NCBI GenBank assembly: GCA_003646995.1 | Contig: QMLZ01000169.1 | Location: forward strand, 1 to 6,417 | Length of the DNA: 6,417 bases | Reading direction: 5' to 3' | DNA from: Deltaproteobacteria bacterium | GTDB lineage: Bacteria > Desulfobacterota > DSM-4660 > Desulfatiglandales > Desulfatiglandaceae | Shown here: positions 1 through 6,334 of the stretch, one piece after another | Layout of the letters: each line of letters opens with the position of its first letter | Numbering within the stretch: the first letter of the stretch is position 1 | The notes under the pieces: generated by a model | Told to the model about the DNA's origin: nothing | Databases searched by the model: none | The model's input: the letters and a program-made list of their open reading frames with translations, nothing else | Translations under genes and position numbers: made by a program

Positions 1-1120
1 AGCCCGAGTCAACACGCACGGTTTTGGGCTCAGTGCTGCAGGGAAAGCACCCGCCTCGACCGGAGAGGCATTGAAATATCCACTTAAATAGGCAGGCTAG
101 TATCGCACAACTAATCAAAGGCCCAGCACATGATCCACATATGGATTCATTACTTTGACTGGCAAATGCAACTCGGGGAAAACAGGTTCCAGCAAGGGTG
201 GCATCGATAATGTCAAAGTCGCACCGGCTGCCACAAGACACATTTTTCAGGGCCTTTAAGAAGATATCTGTTTTCTCTCGCAATGCGTTTATAAATGCGT
301 AGCGAATGAGTCGTTGATATCTCCTGAGCTCAAGGCGTTCCAAGCAATTCCGGATCTTCTTGAGGACTTCATCAAGGAATATTGTAATTTCAGATTTTAC
401 CGTTTCCGGAATCTCATGAAGGACTGCCTTGGTCCCAGAGAAATTGCATTTTAGCAGAATTGGGTTGAACCTCTTCATGCTCGAATCTTTTTCAAAATCA
501 ATTAAGGAATCTATCAGGTAAATCCACCTGCCCAAGTTATAGCCCATCTCCTCAAATGTTTCCTGATCACTCGCTGAAAGCCCCAGCATCTCAGACAGGA
601 ATCCTAAGATGTATTTCATCATCAAGGCAGAACGCTCAGAGATTTTGGAAAAATTGTGTACAAGATCCCTTTCCATGGCCCGCTGTCCTACTAGCAAATC
701 ATGGATGTAACTAACATCAAAGTTTTTCCTCTGTAGCCTGTACCTGCACCTGTGGTATTTCCTTTGGACATAGGCCTTAATAAATCTCACGGTCTCTTGA
801 GGCTCATCATGTTCATCATCGATAAGCTTCTCATAACAGAGCAGAACAGAAATGTCGGCTAGCAGTGAACTTTCGTCCCGCAAACAAGCTCTTCTCTTAT
901 GTAATCTCACCGGACAACGAACTTTTATGATCCTACAGTTGGCAGAGGCGGCAGCATCCAGCAGTATATGGATTAGGGCCAGATCATAGCTGCACATTAT
1001 CCTGGAGATCTGGCCATATTCCCTTGAAAGGGCATTACACAACCCACAATAGTGCGCCTCATAAATGAAAGCTTCAGTGTCACCCAATCGTGCTGTGTCT
1101 AATCTTAAGAGGCCGAACAT
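1..1120 (-). CDS. DUF5685-like protein, 3' end cut by the window edge
   Basis: I translated the minus strand from the ATG at 1120-1118. The frame stays open for 373 codons to the left edge with no stop, so the C-terminus is missing. The N-terminus (MFGLLRLD, then YEAHYCGLCNAL with C25 and C28, then SYDLALIHILLDA) and the middle segment GRWIYLIDSLIDFEKD followed by NPILL match my memory of DUF5685, a mostly helical bacterial family of unknown function. Other visible features are C69 in RCPVRLHKRR, an acidic DDEHD (101-105) and D204-x3-D208-x3-D212. Ten of the 20 cysteines fall in residues 294-373, including CGSC (328-331) and CFPC (358-361). Between them lies a hydrophobic stretch (about 334-352) that could be a membrane or lipid-contact segment. 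The start is set by AGAAGGA 5 nt upstream. The gene lies 68 nt downstream of the zinc-ribbon gene and is probably cotranscribed with it. The function is unknown. The family call rests on remembered motifs, not a search. Confidence 0.8.
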   Translation of the reverse strand, partial: MFGLLRLDTARLGDTEAFIYEAHYCGLCNALSREYGQISRIMCSYDLALIHILLDAAASANCRIIKVRCPVRLHKRRACLRDESSLLADISVLLCYEKLIDDEHDEPQETVRFIKAYVQRKYHRCRYRLQRKNFDVSYIHDLLVGQRAMERDLVHNFSKISERSALMMKYILGFLSEMLGLSASDQETFEEMGYNLGRWIYLIDSLIDFEKDSSMKRFNPILLKCNFSGTKAVLHEIPETVKSEITIFLDEVLKKIRNCLERLELRRYQRLIRYAFINALREKTDIFLKALKNVSCGSRCDFDIIDATLAGTCFPRVAFASQSNESICGSCAGPLISCAILACLFKWIFQCLSGRGGCFPCSTEPKTVRVDSG

Positions 1121-1125
1121 AATTT

Positions 1126-1132
1126 TCCTTCT
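1126..1132 (-). promoter_or_regulatory. Ribosome binding site of the DUF5685-like gene
   Basis: The minus strand reads AGAAGGA followed by 5 nt and then ATG (1120-1118). This fixes the start of a gene that has no stop inside the window and could easily be missed. Confidence 0.65.
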
Positions 1133-1135
1133 TAT

Positions 1136-1151
1136 CCTTCAAAAGTGAAGG
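1136..1151. repeat. Short perfect inverted repeat between the zinc-ribbon and DUF5685-like genes
   Basis: The plus strand shows CCTTCA, AAAG, TGAAGG: a perfect 6-bp stem with a 4-nt loop. It lies in the 68-nt gap, a few bases upstream of the ribosome binding site. No U-run follows on the minus strand, so it is not a normal intrinsic terminator. It could be a small mRNA hairpin that affects processing or translation, or it could be chance. Confidence 0.35.
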
Positions 1152-1188
1152 TTTGTGAATCCAGCAACATATTCAAGAGCCCATAATA

Positions 1189-1374
1189 TTACCTCGCATA
1201 AACCTTCCCGACTTGGCTTGATTTGGTTGAGCCACAGTTGGGGCAGCGGCTTCCCCCACATTCCTTGCAATAGATGGTTCCGCAGTCCTTGCACTTATAA
1301 ACGGGGAAATAGTTGCTGAACAAGGAATCCTTGGCTTTTCTTCCACAGTTCGGGCAACTTGAGTAATCTGCCAT
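1189..1374 (-). CDS. Small double zinc-ribbon protein, 61 aa
   Basis: This small protein has four CxxC knuckles: C7/C10, C28/C31, C36/C39 and C44/C47. It reads as two interleaved or tandem zinc-ribbon sites (CPNCG, CKDCG, CKECGG, CPNCG). There is no room for a catalytic domain, no signal peptide and no membrane helix. Such proteins usually act as cytosolic adaptors or as structural or nucleic-acid-binding modules, but the sequence does not say which. The start is well supported: AAGGAGG sits 6 nt upstream of the ATG. The C-terminus (SSQVGKVYAR) is short and basic. The gene lies 228 nt downstream of the CHAT gene and 68 nt upstream of the DUF5685-like gene on the same strand. A longer frame overlapping it at 1173-1475 has no RBS and loses the zinc ribbon, so I treat it as a shadow. 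I am confident that it is a gene, not of its role. Confidence 0.85.
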   Translation of the reverse strand: MADYSSCPNCGRKAKDSLFSNYFPVYKCKDCGTIYCKECGGSRCPNCGSTKSSQVGKVYAR

Positions 1375-1602
1375 TTCGCTCCTCCTTTCTTCCTATTTTT
1401 CTCCCCAGACACAGTTGCATATGTGGCAACAGCCCTGCCCATAAGGGTTGTGCATCCATCATTCCATCTACCCATTACTTCATATTCTTTCTGACGACAT
1501 TTTTGGGAGCTTATTTCAAAATATTTGGTCCAAACAGCCCATATAGTCTTAATTAAGGTGCAATGCCTTTTACCACGAGCGACCTTCCTTTCCAGCCACT
1601 CC
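1375..1602. other. 228-nt intergenic region between the CHAT and zinc-ribbon genes
   Basis: I see no gene here apart from the RBS noted separately. It carries several short dyads: GTTGC/GCAAC with a 7-nt loop (1414-1430), TTTGGTCCAAA (1524-1534) and the 10-bp palindrome CTTAATTAAG (1548-1557). None is followed by a U-run on the minus strand, so I cannot call a terminator for the CHAT operon. I also found no TTGACA/TATAAT pair at good spacing. The gap is long enough to hold a separate promoter for the two downstream genes, possibly one read by the local ECF-like sigma factor, whose recognition sequence is unknown. Confidence 0.5.
1381..1387 (-). promoter_or_regulatory. Strong Shine-Dalgarno of the zinc-ribbon gene
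   Basis: The minus strand reads AAGGAGG with a 6-nt spacer to ATG (1374-1372). This is the best RBS in the window. It decides in favour of the 61-aa zinc ribbon over the overlapping frames. Confidence 0.8.
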
Positions 1603-4311
1603 TTATCTCCAATCCCCCATTACCACAAATGGTGCCCAGAAATAGGGGTGGGCGTATTCTTTTTTGGCCCTTACTGCCTGCATGGCAAGCTGTAGGGCGC
1701 GGGTCTTGGTGTTATGGTTTTTCACATAATGCCAATAAAAATTCTCCATGAAATAGGATGTGGATTTATCAGCAACCTGCCAGAGGCTTAGAATCAATGA
1801 AGCAGCTCCGGCAGAAAAAAGGCCTCTTGCAAGACCGATTAGTTCGTCGGCCCGGGTCAATTGACTTAAGGCGGACTCGCACGCAGAAAGGGTCACAAGG
1901 TTGCAGTCAAGATGGAGTGCAAAGAGATCGAGAAGGTAGGTCCACCTGTCTTGCGCCTCCTCGGGAGGGATATCTATACCAGAGAGAAAGGGCTGGTCAG
2001 GGTCGAACCTGCCATGACATGCAATATGAATCATATCTACAGGCGAGTCTTGGGTAGACAGGTGACTTATGACGGACTGGTCGGCCTTATAAATCCTTGG
2101 AGGGGAGTCAAATACCTTTTCGAGGAGTTCGACCTCTTCATAGACATGAGGAAGATCGCCATTGTCGCGTGCAAAAATGACGGCGTTTTCCCGGCCAAGG
2201 CGGTTCTTGCTGAGGCAAAGCCCAAGTACTGATGCTGAAGGGCAATAGCCCATTTCTATCTGATCGCACAGATAAGCGGCATTTCCCTTGTCATAGAGGG
2301 CATGAAAGGGGAAATAATGCCAGAAGAGATGAGGGGAGATGAACAACCGTTTGTGATGGGATATTCTGGATTGCAACGGAGCAATGAGAAGATCGAACAG
2401 CTCAATAAGGGGTAGGTGAACTTCCCTTAGAAACTCGTGATCACGGATATCCAGATAAGCTGTGTGCCTAATTGCAAAGAGAATGCTCCTGACCTGCTCC
2501 CAGGCATCTTGCTCAGAAAGTTTAATCGAGTGGAGTCCAACAATTCCCTCAGAGCCTGTCAATACCAGGTACAGCCTGTCCTGGCCTTGAAAAAGTTCAA
2601 GGAGCACCGAATCCTTGTCCAGAATCTTTTTGATATTGTCCAGATTAATGACTTGTACCCTGAGAAGGGATGCGCTATCCGGGTCAATTGACCTGATTCT
2701 GGAATATGCTGATTCCAAAAGCCTCTCTTTTTCTTCCAGCTCTTCGAGCATGGGATCAAAAAAGAGCTCATTTTCACCTCTGGATCTGTTTGAGTCTGCC
2801 GGCTCCTCCAAGAACTCTTGCTCGCGCGCCATCTTTTCAATATTGCGGCGGAGGGCCTCAACTTCCACCAACAGGTCAAGCGCCTTCTGAAACGCATCCG
2901 AATCTAATCCAACAGAGACCTGATCCACCAGTTTCATGGCCAAAAGGTCAACAAGAGCCCTGGATTTAGCCCTCTCCATATATTCGAGGGCCTCTTCAGC
3001 GCTTCCCCGCTCAATCAGCCAGCCCACAATCAATTCGTAAGGATCGGCCGATGCCTCGGCATAGCTGATACGGTGGGCTTCACTCTTTAAGTGACCCCGT
3101 ATGCCTTCTCTTATCTCTATGGCCTTCCGGCATGCCTGGATCGCGCCTTCAATATCTCCCACATGATCTCTCAAATGCATGGCCAAATCCGTGAGTATCT
3201 CTGACTCACTGGTTCTCATGCCCAGGTTCCTGTATATTCTTGCAGCCTTTAGAAATGCCCCCGTCGCCTTTTCAGTCTCACCCCTGGCCTGGTACACTCG
3301 GCCAAGCGTACCTGTCACAAGGGCCTCCAGTGACGGAGAGGATATATCGTTGGTTATATCAAGAGCCCAGCCCAACACATTTGCTATATCCTCAAGCTGT
3401 GTTTCATCTTCCGAGCATATCAGCATGCATGTGGCCATATTGTTGAGTGCAAGGGCCTCCTGGCGGAGGTTACCCGTATTCTGGGCAACAAGTACTGCCT
3501 GATTAAGGGTCTCAATGGCCTCATCCGTGTTCCCTTCCTGGGCGTAGAGGGTGGCAAGGTTATTGAGCGCCACACCTAACGTGTCCCCCTGATCTCTCTG
3601 AATACATACATCAACAGCCCTGATGGCATAGTCAACGGCGGTCTCTATTTGTCCGGCATCAGCGTATATCACGCTGAGAGTTGTCAAAATCTTGGGTAGG
3701 CTATTCCACTGGTCCTTGCTCTGTTCGATGTATTCCAGGGCCTTGTGGCAGGCATCTAGGGCCTTCTGGAATTCTCCCAGATGCCAGAAATGAGTGCCAA
3801 GGCCAAGAAGCGCCTTGGCGCATGTATCCAGGTCACGAATCCCTTGTCCTATGGATTCGGCCAGTTCAAGGGCCTTTTCGTGATGCTCACGCGATTTCGC
3901 CACCTTGCCAAGGCTCCATTCTACATCACCCAAGATCGCATGGATTAGGGAAAGCGCGCGGGGAATTACAAACCCCAGGGCATTGTTCAAAGCAGGTAGG
4001 CCAGTATTGTTCCATGAGGAATATAACTCAATGGTCTTATGAAGAAGGGCGCGGGCCTCCTTGAATCTGCACTCCTTGTACAGGCCCATGGCTTGTTGAG
4101 GGACCTGCAACAAGTCAGCAAAAATCGTACAGACCTTGTCTTTGAGTTCATCTGGTAGCAGAGAAAAGGCTGTGTCCAGGTAGGCTTGATCTGTAAGGAG
4201 AAGCTCGACTTGTTGTTTTTGCTCTGAAGGAAGGGAGTTAAGAAAAGTAGCAAAGCCTGTGTCTTTGCTCAGGAGCTCTTTTATGTCCTTTGTGGAAAAA
4301 AAGATTCCCAT
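1603..4311 (-). CDS. TPR-CHAT protease, 902 aa
   Basis: CHAT domains are caspase-fold (clan CD) cysteine proteases of the separase/caspase type. Order: a helical N-terminal segment (1-70), a TPR-like superhelix (about 75-450) with clear repeat units such as LGEFQKALDACHKALEY and EGNTDEAIETLNQAVLVA, a charged coiled coil (about 472-540), then the CHAT domain (about 560-902). The CHAT core shows RLFISPHLFWHYFPFHAL (655-671), the catalytic His in IHIACHGRF (H766) and the catalytic Cys in VTLSACESAL (C811). It ends in the usual PYFWAPFVVMGDW. The dyad is intact, so I expect an active cytosolic protease with the TPRs as a sensor or partner-binding arm. There is no signal peptide or membrane segment. 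The ATG at 4311 has only a weak SD (AAGAG), and an in-frame TAG lies a few codons upstream, so no long extension is possible. It lies 82 nt after the zinc-finger gene in the same operon; that protein is the obvious candidate substrate (inference). Confidence 0.93.
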   Translation of the reverse strand: MGIFFSTKDIKELLSKDTGFATFLNSLPSEQKQQVELLLTDQAYLDTAFSLLPDELKDKVCTIFADLLQVPQQAMGLYKECRFKEARALLHKTIELYSSWNNTGLPALNNALGFVIPRALSLIHAILGDVEWSLGKVAKSREHHEKALELAESIGQGIRDLDTCAKALLGLGTHFWHLGEFQKALDACHKALEYIEQSKDQWNSLPKILTTLSVIYADAGQIETAVDYAIRAVDVCIQRDQGDTLGVALNNLATLYAQEGNTDEAIETLNQAVLVAQNTGNLRQEALALNNMATCMLICSEDETQLEDIANVLGWALDITNDISSPSLEALVTGTLGRVYQARGETEKATGAFLKAARIYRNLGMRTSESEILTDLAMHLRDHVGDIEGAIQACRKAIEIREGIRGHLKSEAHRISYAEASADPYELIVGWLIERGSAEEALEYMERAKSRALVDLLAMKLVDQVSVGLDSDAFQKALDLLVEVEALRRNIEKMAREQEFLEEPADSNRSRGENELFFDPMLEELEEKERLLESAYSRIRSIDPDSASLLRVQVINLDNIKKILDKDSVLLELFQGQDRLYLVLTGSEGIVGLHSIKLSEQDAWEQVRSILFAIRHTAYLDIRDHEFLREVHLPLIELFDLLIAPLQSRISHHKRLFISPHLFWHYFPFHALYDKGNAAYLCDQIEMGYCPSASVLGLCLSKNRLGRENAVIFARDNGDLPHVYEEVELLEKVFDSPPRIYKADQSVISHLSTQDSPVDMIHIACHGRFDPDQPFLSGIDIPPEEAQDRWTYLLDLFALHLDCNLVTLSACESALSQLTRADELIGLARGLFSAGAASLILSLWQVADKSTSYFMENFYWHYVKNHNTKTRALQLAMQAVRAKKEYAHPYFWAPFVVMGDWR

Positions 4312-4393
4312 GCGCTCTTGACCCAGTAAGATAACCTATGAATTACCCGCCCCTATTCATCATTTGTTTGCACTGAAATGACCGATAGTGATC

Positions 4394-5131
4394 CTAGCCA
4401 GGAGCAGCGCTCAAGGAAAGATCTACAATTACAGTTTTGCCATTGCCCATATCCACAGTAGCTCGATAATCTCCAGGGGCGATGATGTCGAAAGATACTT
4501 CTCCTTTATCGTTTGTGAGCTTTTGCTCTTCGATGTTAGGACCAGCCAAATGGATATTTACATCCCTCATGAACATTGCCTTATCCATATCGAAAAGGGA
4601 GATAATGAGCTCAGTTGTCTCGTCAAGCTTTCTAAATTTGAGCTCCACGGAAAGCGATAGGTCTTTGAATTCCTTTACTATTCTTGTGTATTCTTCCTGG
4701 ATGGTTTCTCCCTCAAGACCCCTCACAGACTCAGGTAACGGCCCACCAAGCAGTTCGCCTGTTGTAGTAATAACCTCAATTGCCCTTTCAACAACCTTGA
4801 GCACGACTGATAGACAATTTACCTTGCTCCCTGCATCCGCCTCGTCCATGACTCTCAGAGTATTTTGGAAAAGCCTCCAGTTTTCCTGCTCATCTGCCCT
4901 TTCAATCTCTTCCTGCCTTTTTGCAATTCTTATCTGGCATGCCTCGCATTCCCATACATGTCTTTTAAAGGCCTCTGCCTCAGACTCAGGCATTGCTTCG
5001 TAGAGGAATCTGTCATAGTCCCTCATTCCATACTTATGGCACTGTGGTATCTGCCCCATATCTACAGACAACTCCAGGGACTTCTTAGCTGCAAGAAGTA
5101 GTTTCCTTATGAATTCCTCCCTTTCGCCCAA
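4394..5131 (-). CDS. Soluble zinc-finger anti-sigma-like protein with C-terminal beta-sandwich domain, 245 aa
   Basis: It probably binds and restrains the sigma factor encoded just upstream. Residues 31-65 carry the anti-sigma zinc (ZAS/zf-HC2) pattern: C31, 26 residues, H58-x3-C62-x2-C65 (RHVWECEACQ), within a helical segment (DRFLYEAMPESEAEAFKRH). Residues 66-95 are helical. About 103-150 is a linker or helical region with GELLGGPLPESVRG. About 155-240 looks like a beta-rich carboxypeptidase-regulatory/Ig-type domain (RDVNIHLAGP, TNDKGEVSFDIIAPGDYRAT). Classical anti-sigmas are anchored in the membrane, but I see no convincing transmembrane helix, so this one should be cytosolic. The start codon is TTG (5131-5129); an in-frame stop lies upstream and no ATG precedes C31 except M25, which has no good RBS. 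The gene is 49 nt after the sigma gene and 82 nt before the CHAT gene. Anti-sigma function is inferred from motif plus context; it could instead be an adaptor. Confidence 0.85.
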   Translation of the reverse strand: MGEREEFIRKLLLAAKKSLELSVDMGQIPQCHKYGMRDYDRFLYEAMPESEAEAFKRHVWECEACQIRIAKRQEEIERADEQENWRLFQNTLRVMDEADAGSKVNCLSVVLKVVERAIEVITTTGELLGGPLPESVRGLEGETIQEEYTRIVKEFKDLSLSVELKFRKLDETTELIISLFDMDKAMFMRDVNIHLAGPNIEEQKLTNDKGEVSFDIIAPGDYRATVDMGNGKTVIVDLSLSAAPG

Positions 5132-5146
5132 CCTTCTTTCTCCCCT
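5129..5146 (-). promoter_or_regulatory. TTG start and its RBS for the zinc-finger gene
   Basis: The minus strand reads AGGGGAG, 8 nt, then TTG, with a second GAAGG directly abutting the start. The weak codon would hold translation below that of an ATG gene. Starting later, at M25, would keep the zinc ligands but has poor RBS support. Confidence 0.55.
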
Positions 5147-5180
5147 AAGACGACACTAACTCAAAAATCTTACACTACTG

Positions 5181-6221
5181 CTAATCTGAACCACCAAAGC
5201 CCCTGTTTCGCCTCTTTTCCATAAAAGCCCTTGCCCTGAAAAGCAGATTACTCACTTGGGCGGCCTTTTCTTCATCCATTCCAATAAGTTCAGCTATCTC
5301 ACTATTGGAGGGTCGCACAAATGCTTTGCGTTTGGACAAAAGTTCTTCATAGATCCTTCTCTTTGCTTCGAGTTTGCTGGAGAGCTTTTCCAATTCATCT
5401 TGAGCCGAAGCCAATGAACTTCTGGACTTTTCTAACAGTTGTGCTTCGAGCCGCCTGATCTCATGCCAAATAACGATTGCTCTACCTGTGTCCGCAGCTC
5501 TTTTCTTTTCCATCGCTTCCAATCTAGCTATGATCTCCTTGAGCCTTTTTCTCACCTTTTGAACAGGATGATTAGCAAACCTGGCAAGCTCCTCTATTTC
5601 TTTATCCGAAAGAGGAACGTGTGAAATAAGGCTCAGCCGGAGTGCCCAGAGTTTCCTATCTTTGTCAAGGCTCCTGAGGGCTTCTAATGCCTCTTCAATC
5701 TCCCTCTTGAATTCATCGAGATTTTCAAGGCCATCTAGGGTGGCCTGATCGCCAATGATATCCTCTAACCGTAGGCCTTCTTCACTATCAGGATTCAGTG
5801 GCGTGCTCAATGACGCCGTGTTTCGCTCTGATTCAGTCTTGGGAAGTCGCTTTATCCTTCCCTGTTCAATTAGCCAATCCAATGTTTGGTTTTTCACTAG
5901 GGTAACCAGCCAGGACTCGACATTTGAATGATTTCTGCATGACTTCAATCCGCCTTTCACATACAGCTTCACCACTACCCTGTTATGGATCTCACCGATG
6001 ACATCCATGTCACCCACTAGATCAAAGCGCGACTTGGCATAGAAGACCTTTCGGATGGTTTTCTTGATCTTTGGGATAAATCGCCTGAAGAACTTCTCCC
6101 ATGCGGACCGCTCATTTGCAATGCAACGCCTAACCAATTCCTCGTTGGAGATATGCCTTAGTTTCTCTGATGAGACAGTGGGAGGGTCTTGCTGTTCGTG
6201 TAGTCGTTGTGGCGGGGGCAT
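5181..6221 (-). CDS. ECF-like sigma-70 family factor with extended C-terminus, 346 aa
   Basis: It should direct RNA polymerase to a dedicated promoter set. The sigma-2 region spans about 25-125: SNEELVRRCIANERSAWEKF, then DVIGEIHNRVVVKLY, then VESWLVTLVKNQTLDWLIEQ, the standard ECF layout including the WL-x3-VKN-x3-D segment. After an acidic linker (about 130-170), a sigma-4-like helical HTH lies at about 173-234 (ALEALRSLDKDRKLWALRL, then SDKEIEELARFANHPVQKVR), with weaker than usual conservation. Unlike ordinary ECF factors of about 180-200 aa, it continues with a charged coiled coil (about 236-300) and a second HTH-like unit (about 303-338: RPSNSEIAELIGMDEEKAAQ, then LLFRARAFMEKRR). It is first in the operon, followed by a zinc-finger anti-sigma-like gene and a TPR-CHAT gene. 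The ATG at 6221 has its best SD 16 nt away; a CTG four codons upstream is the alternative start. The family call is solid. The promoter specificity is unknown. Confidence 0.87.
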   Translation of the reverse strand: MPPPQRLHEQQDPPTVSSEKLRHISNEELVRRCIANERSAWEKFFRRFIPKIKKTIRKVFYAKSRFDLVGDMDVIGEIHNRVVVKLYVKGGLKSCRNHSNVESWLVTLVKNQTLDWLIEQGRIKRLPKTESERNTASLSTPLNPDSEEGLRLEDIIGDQATLDGLENLDEFKREIEEALEALRSLDKDRKLWALRLSLISHVPLSDKEIEELARFANHPVQKVRKRLKEIIARLEAMEKKRAADTGRAIVIWHEIRRLEAQLLEKSRSSLASAQDELEKLSSKLEAKRRIYEELLSKRKAFVRPSNSEIAELIGMDEEKAAQVSNLLFRARAFMEKRRNRGFGGSD

Positions 6222-6230
6222 CGCTCTTAC

Positions 6231-6242
6231 CAGAAAACCTCC
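6231..6242 (-). promoter_or_regulatory. GGAGG and alternative CTG start of the sigma gene
   Basis: GGAGG (6242-6238) lies 16 nt from the ATG at 6221, which is too far for a standard start, but only 4 nt from an in-frame CTG (6233-6231). The frame closes upstream at a TAG nearby. Either the ATG is used with a poor SD (AAGAG), or translation begins at CTG and adds four residues (M/L-V-R-A). Confidence 0.4.
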
Positions 6243-6252
6243 GACTTCCTAA

Positions 6253-6275
6253 TGACCCATCCCTCAAGGGCGTCA
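6253..6275. repeat. Dyad in the sigma-gene 5' leader
   Basis: TGAC (6253-6256) pairs with GTCA (6272-6275), enclosing CCCT and AGGG (6261-6270) with a 2-nt loop. An 8-bp palindrome CTCTAGAG (6276-6283) abuts it. Both lie between the predicted transcription start (about 6299) and the start codon, so they could be a leader hairpin or a repressor site. The stems are short and unequal. Confidence 0.3.
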
Positions 6276-6305
6276 CTCTAGAGGGGAGGCAAAAAAGCAT
6301 GTGAA

Positions 6306-6334
6306 ACTTAACTCATTTATGCTAACTGTGTCAA
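6306..6334 (-). promoter_or_regulatory. Sigma-70-type promoter of the sigma/anti-sigma/CHAT operon
   Basis: On the minus strand the -35 is TTGACA (6334-6329, perfect), the spacer is 17 nt, and the -10 is TTAAGT (6311-6306, about three of six consensus positions). Transcription would begin near 6299 and leave a leader of roughly 78 nt. The weak -10 together with the perfect -35 would suit an activated or moderate promoter. It reads as a housekeeping promoter, not as an ECF one. Confidence 0.6.

Noticed and set aside
1173..1475. 100-aa minus-strand frame overlapping the zinc-ribbon gene
   Set aside because: It has no RBS and no motif, and the zinc-ribbon frame in the same place has four CxxC motifs and a strong RBS.
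2559..2897. 112-aa minus-strand frame in another frame of the CHAT gene
   Set aside because: Low-complexity R/S/W-rich translation of the coiled-coil coding region, with no independent start signal.
3681..4064. 127-aa plus-strand frame opposite the TPR region
   Set aside because: No recognisable fold, rich in G, P, R and C. It lies wholly inside the well-supported TPR-CHAT gene.
3420..4100. Repeat-like DNA in the TPR-coding part
   Set aside because: The repetition is at the protein level (TPR units). I see no direct DNA repeat or CRISPR-like spacing.
4312..4393. Tiny ATG-ATG frame of six codons (MMNRGG) in the gap before the CHAT gene
   Set aside because: Too short to support, with no SD. 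It could be a leader peptide, but nothing distinguishes it from chance.
4482..5003. 173-aa plus-strand frame opposite the zinc-finger gene
   Set aside because: Serine- and leucine-rich composition typical of an antisense shadow, no RBS and no domain. The opposite strand carries a clear zinc-finger protein.
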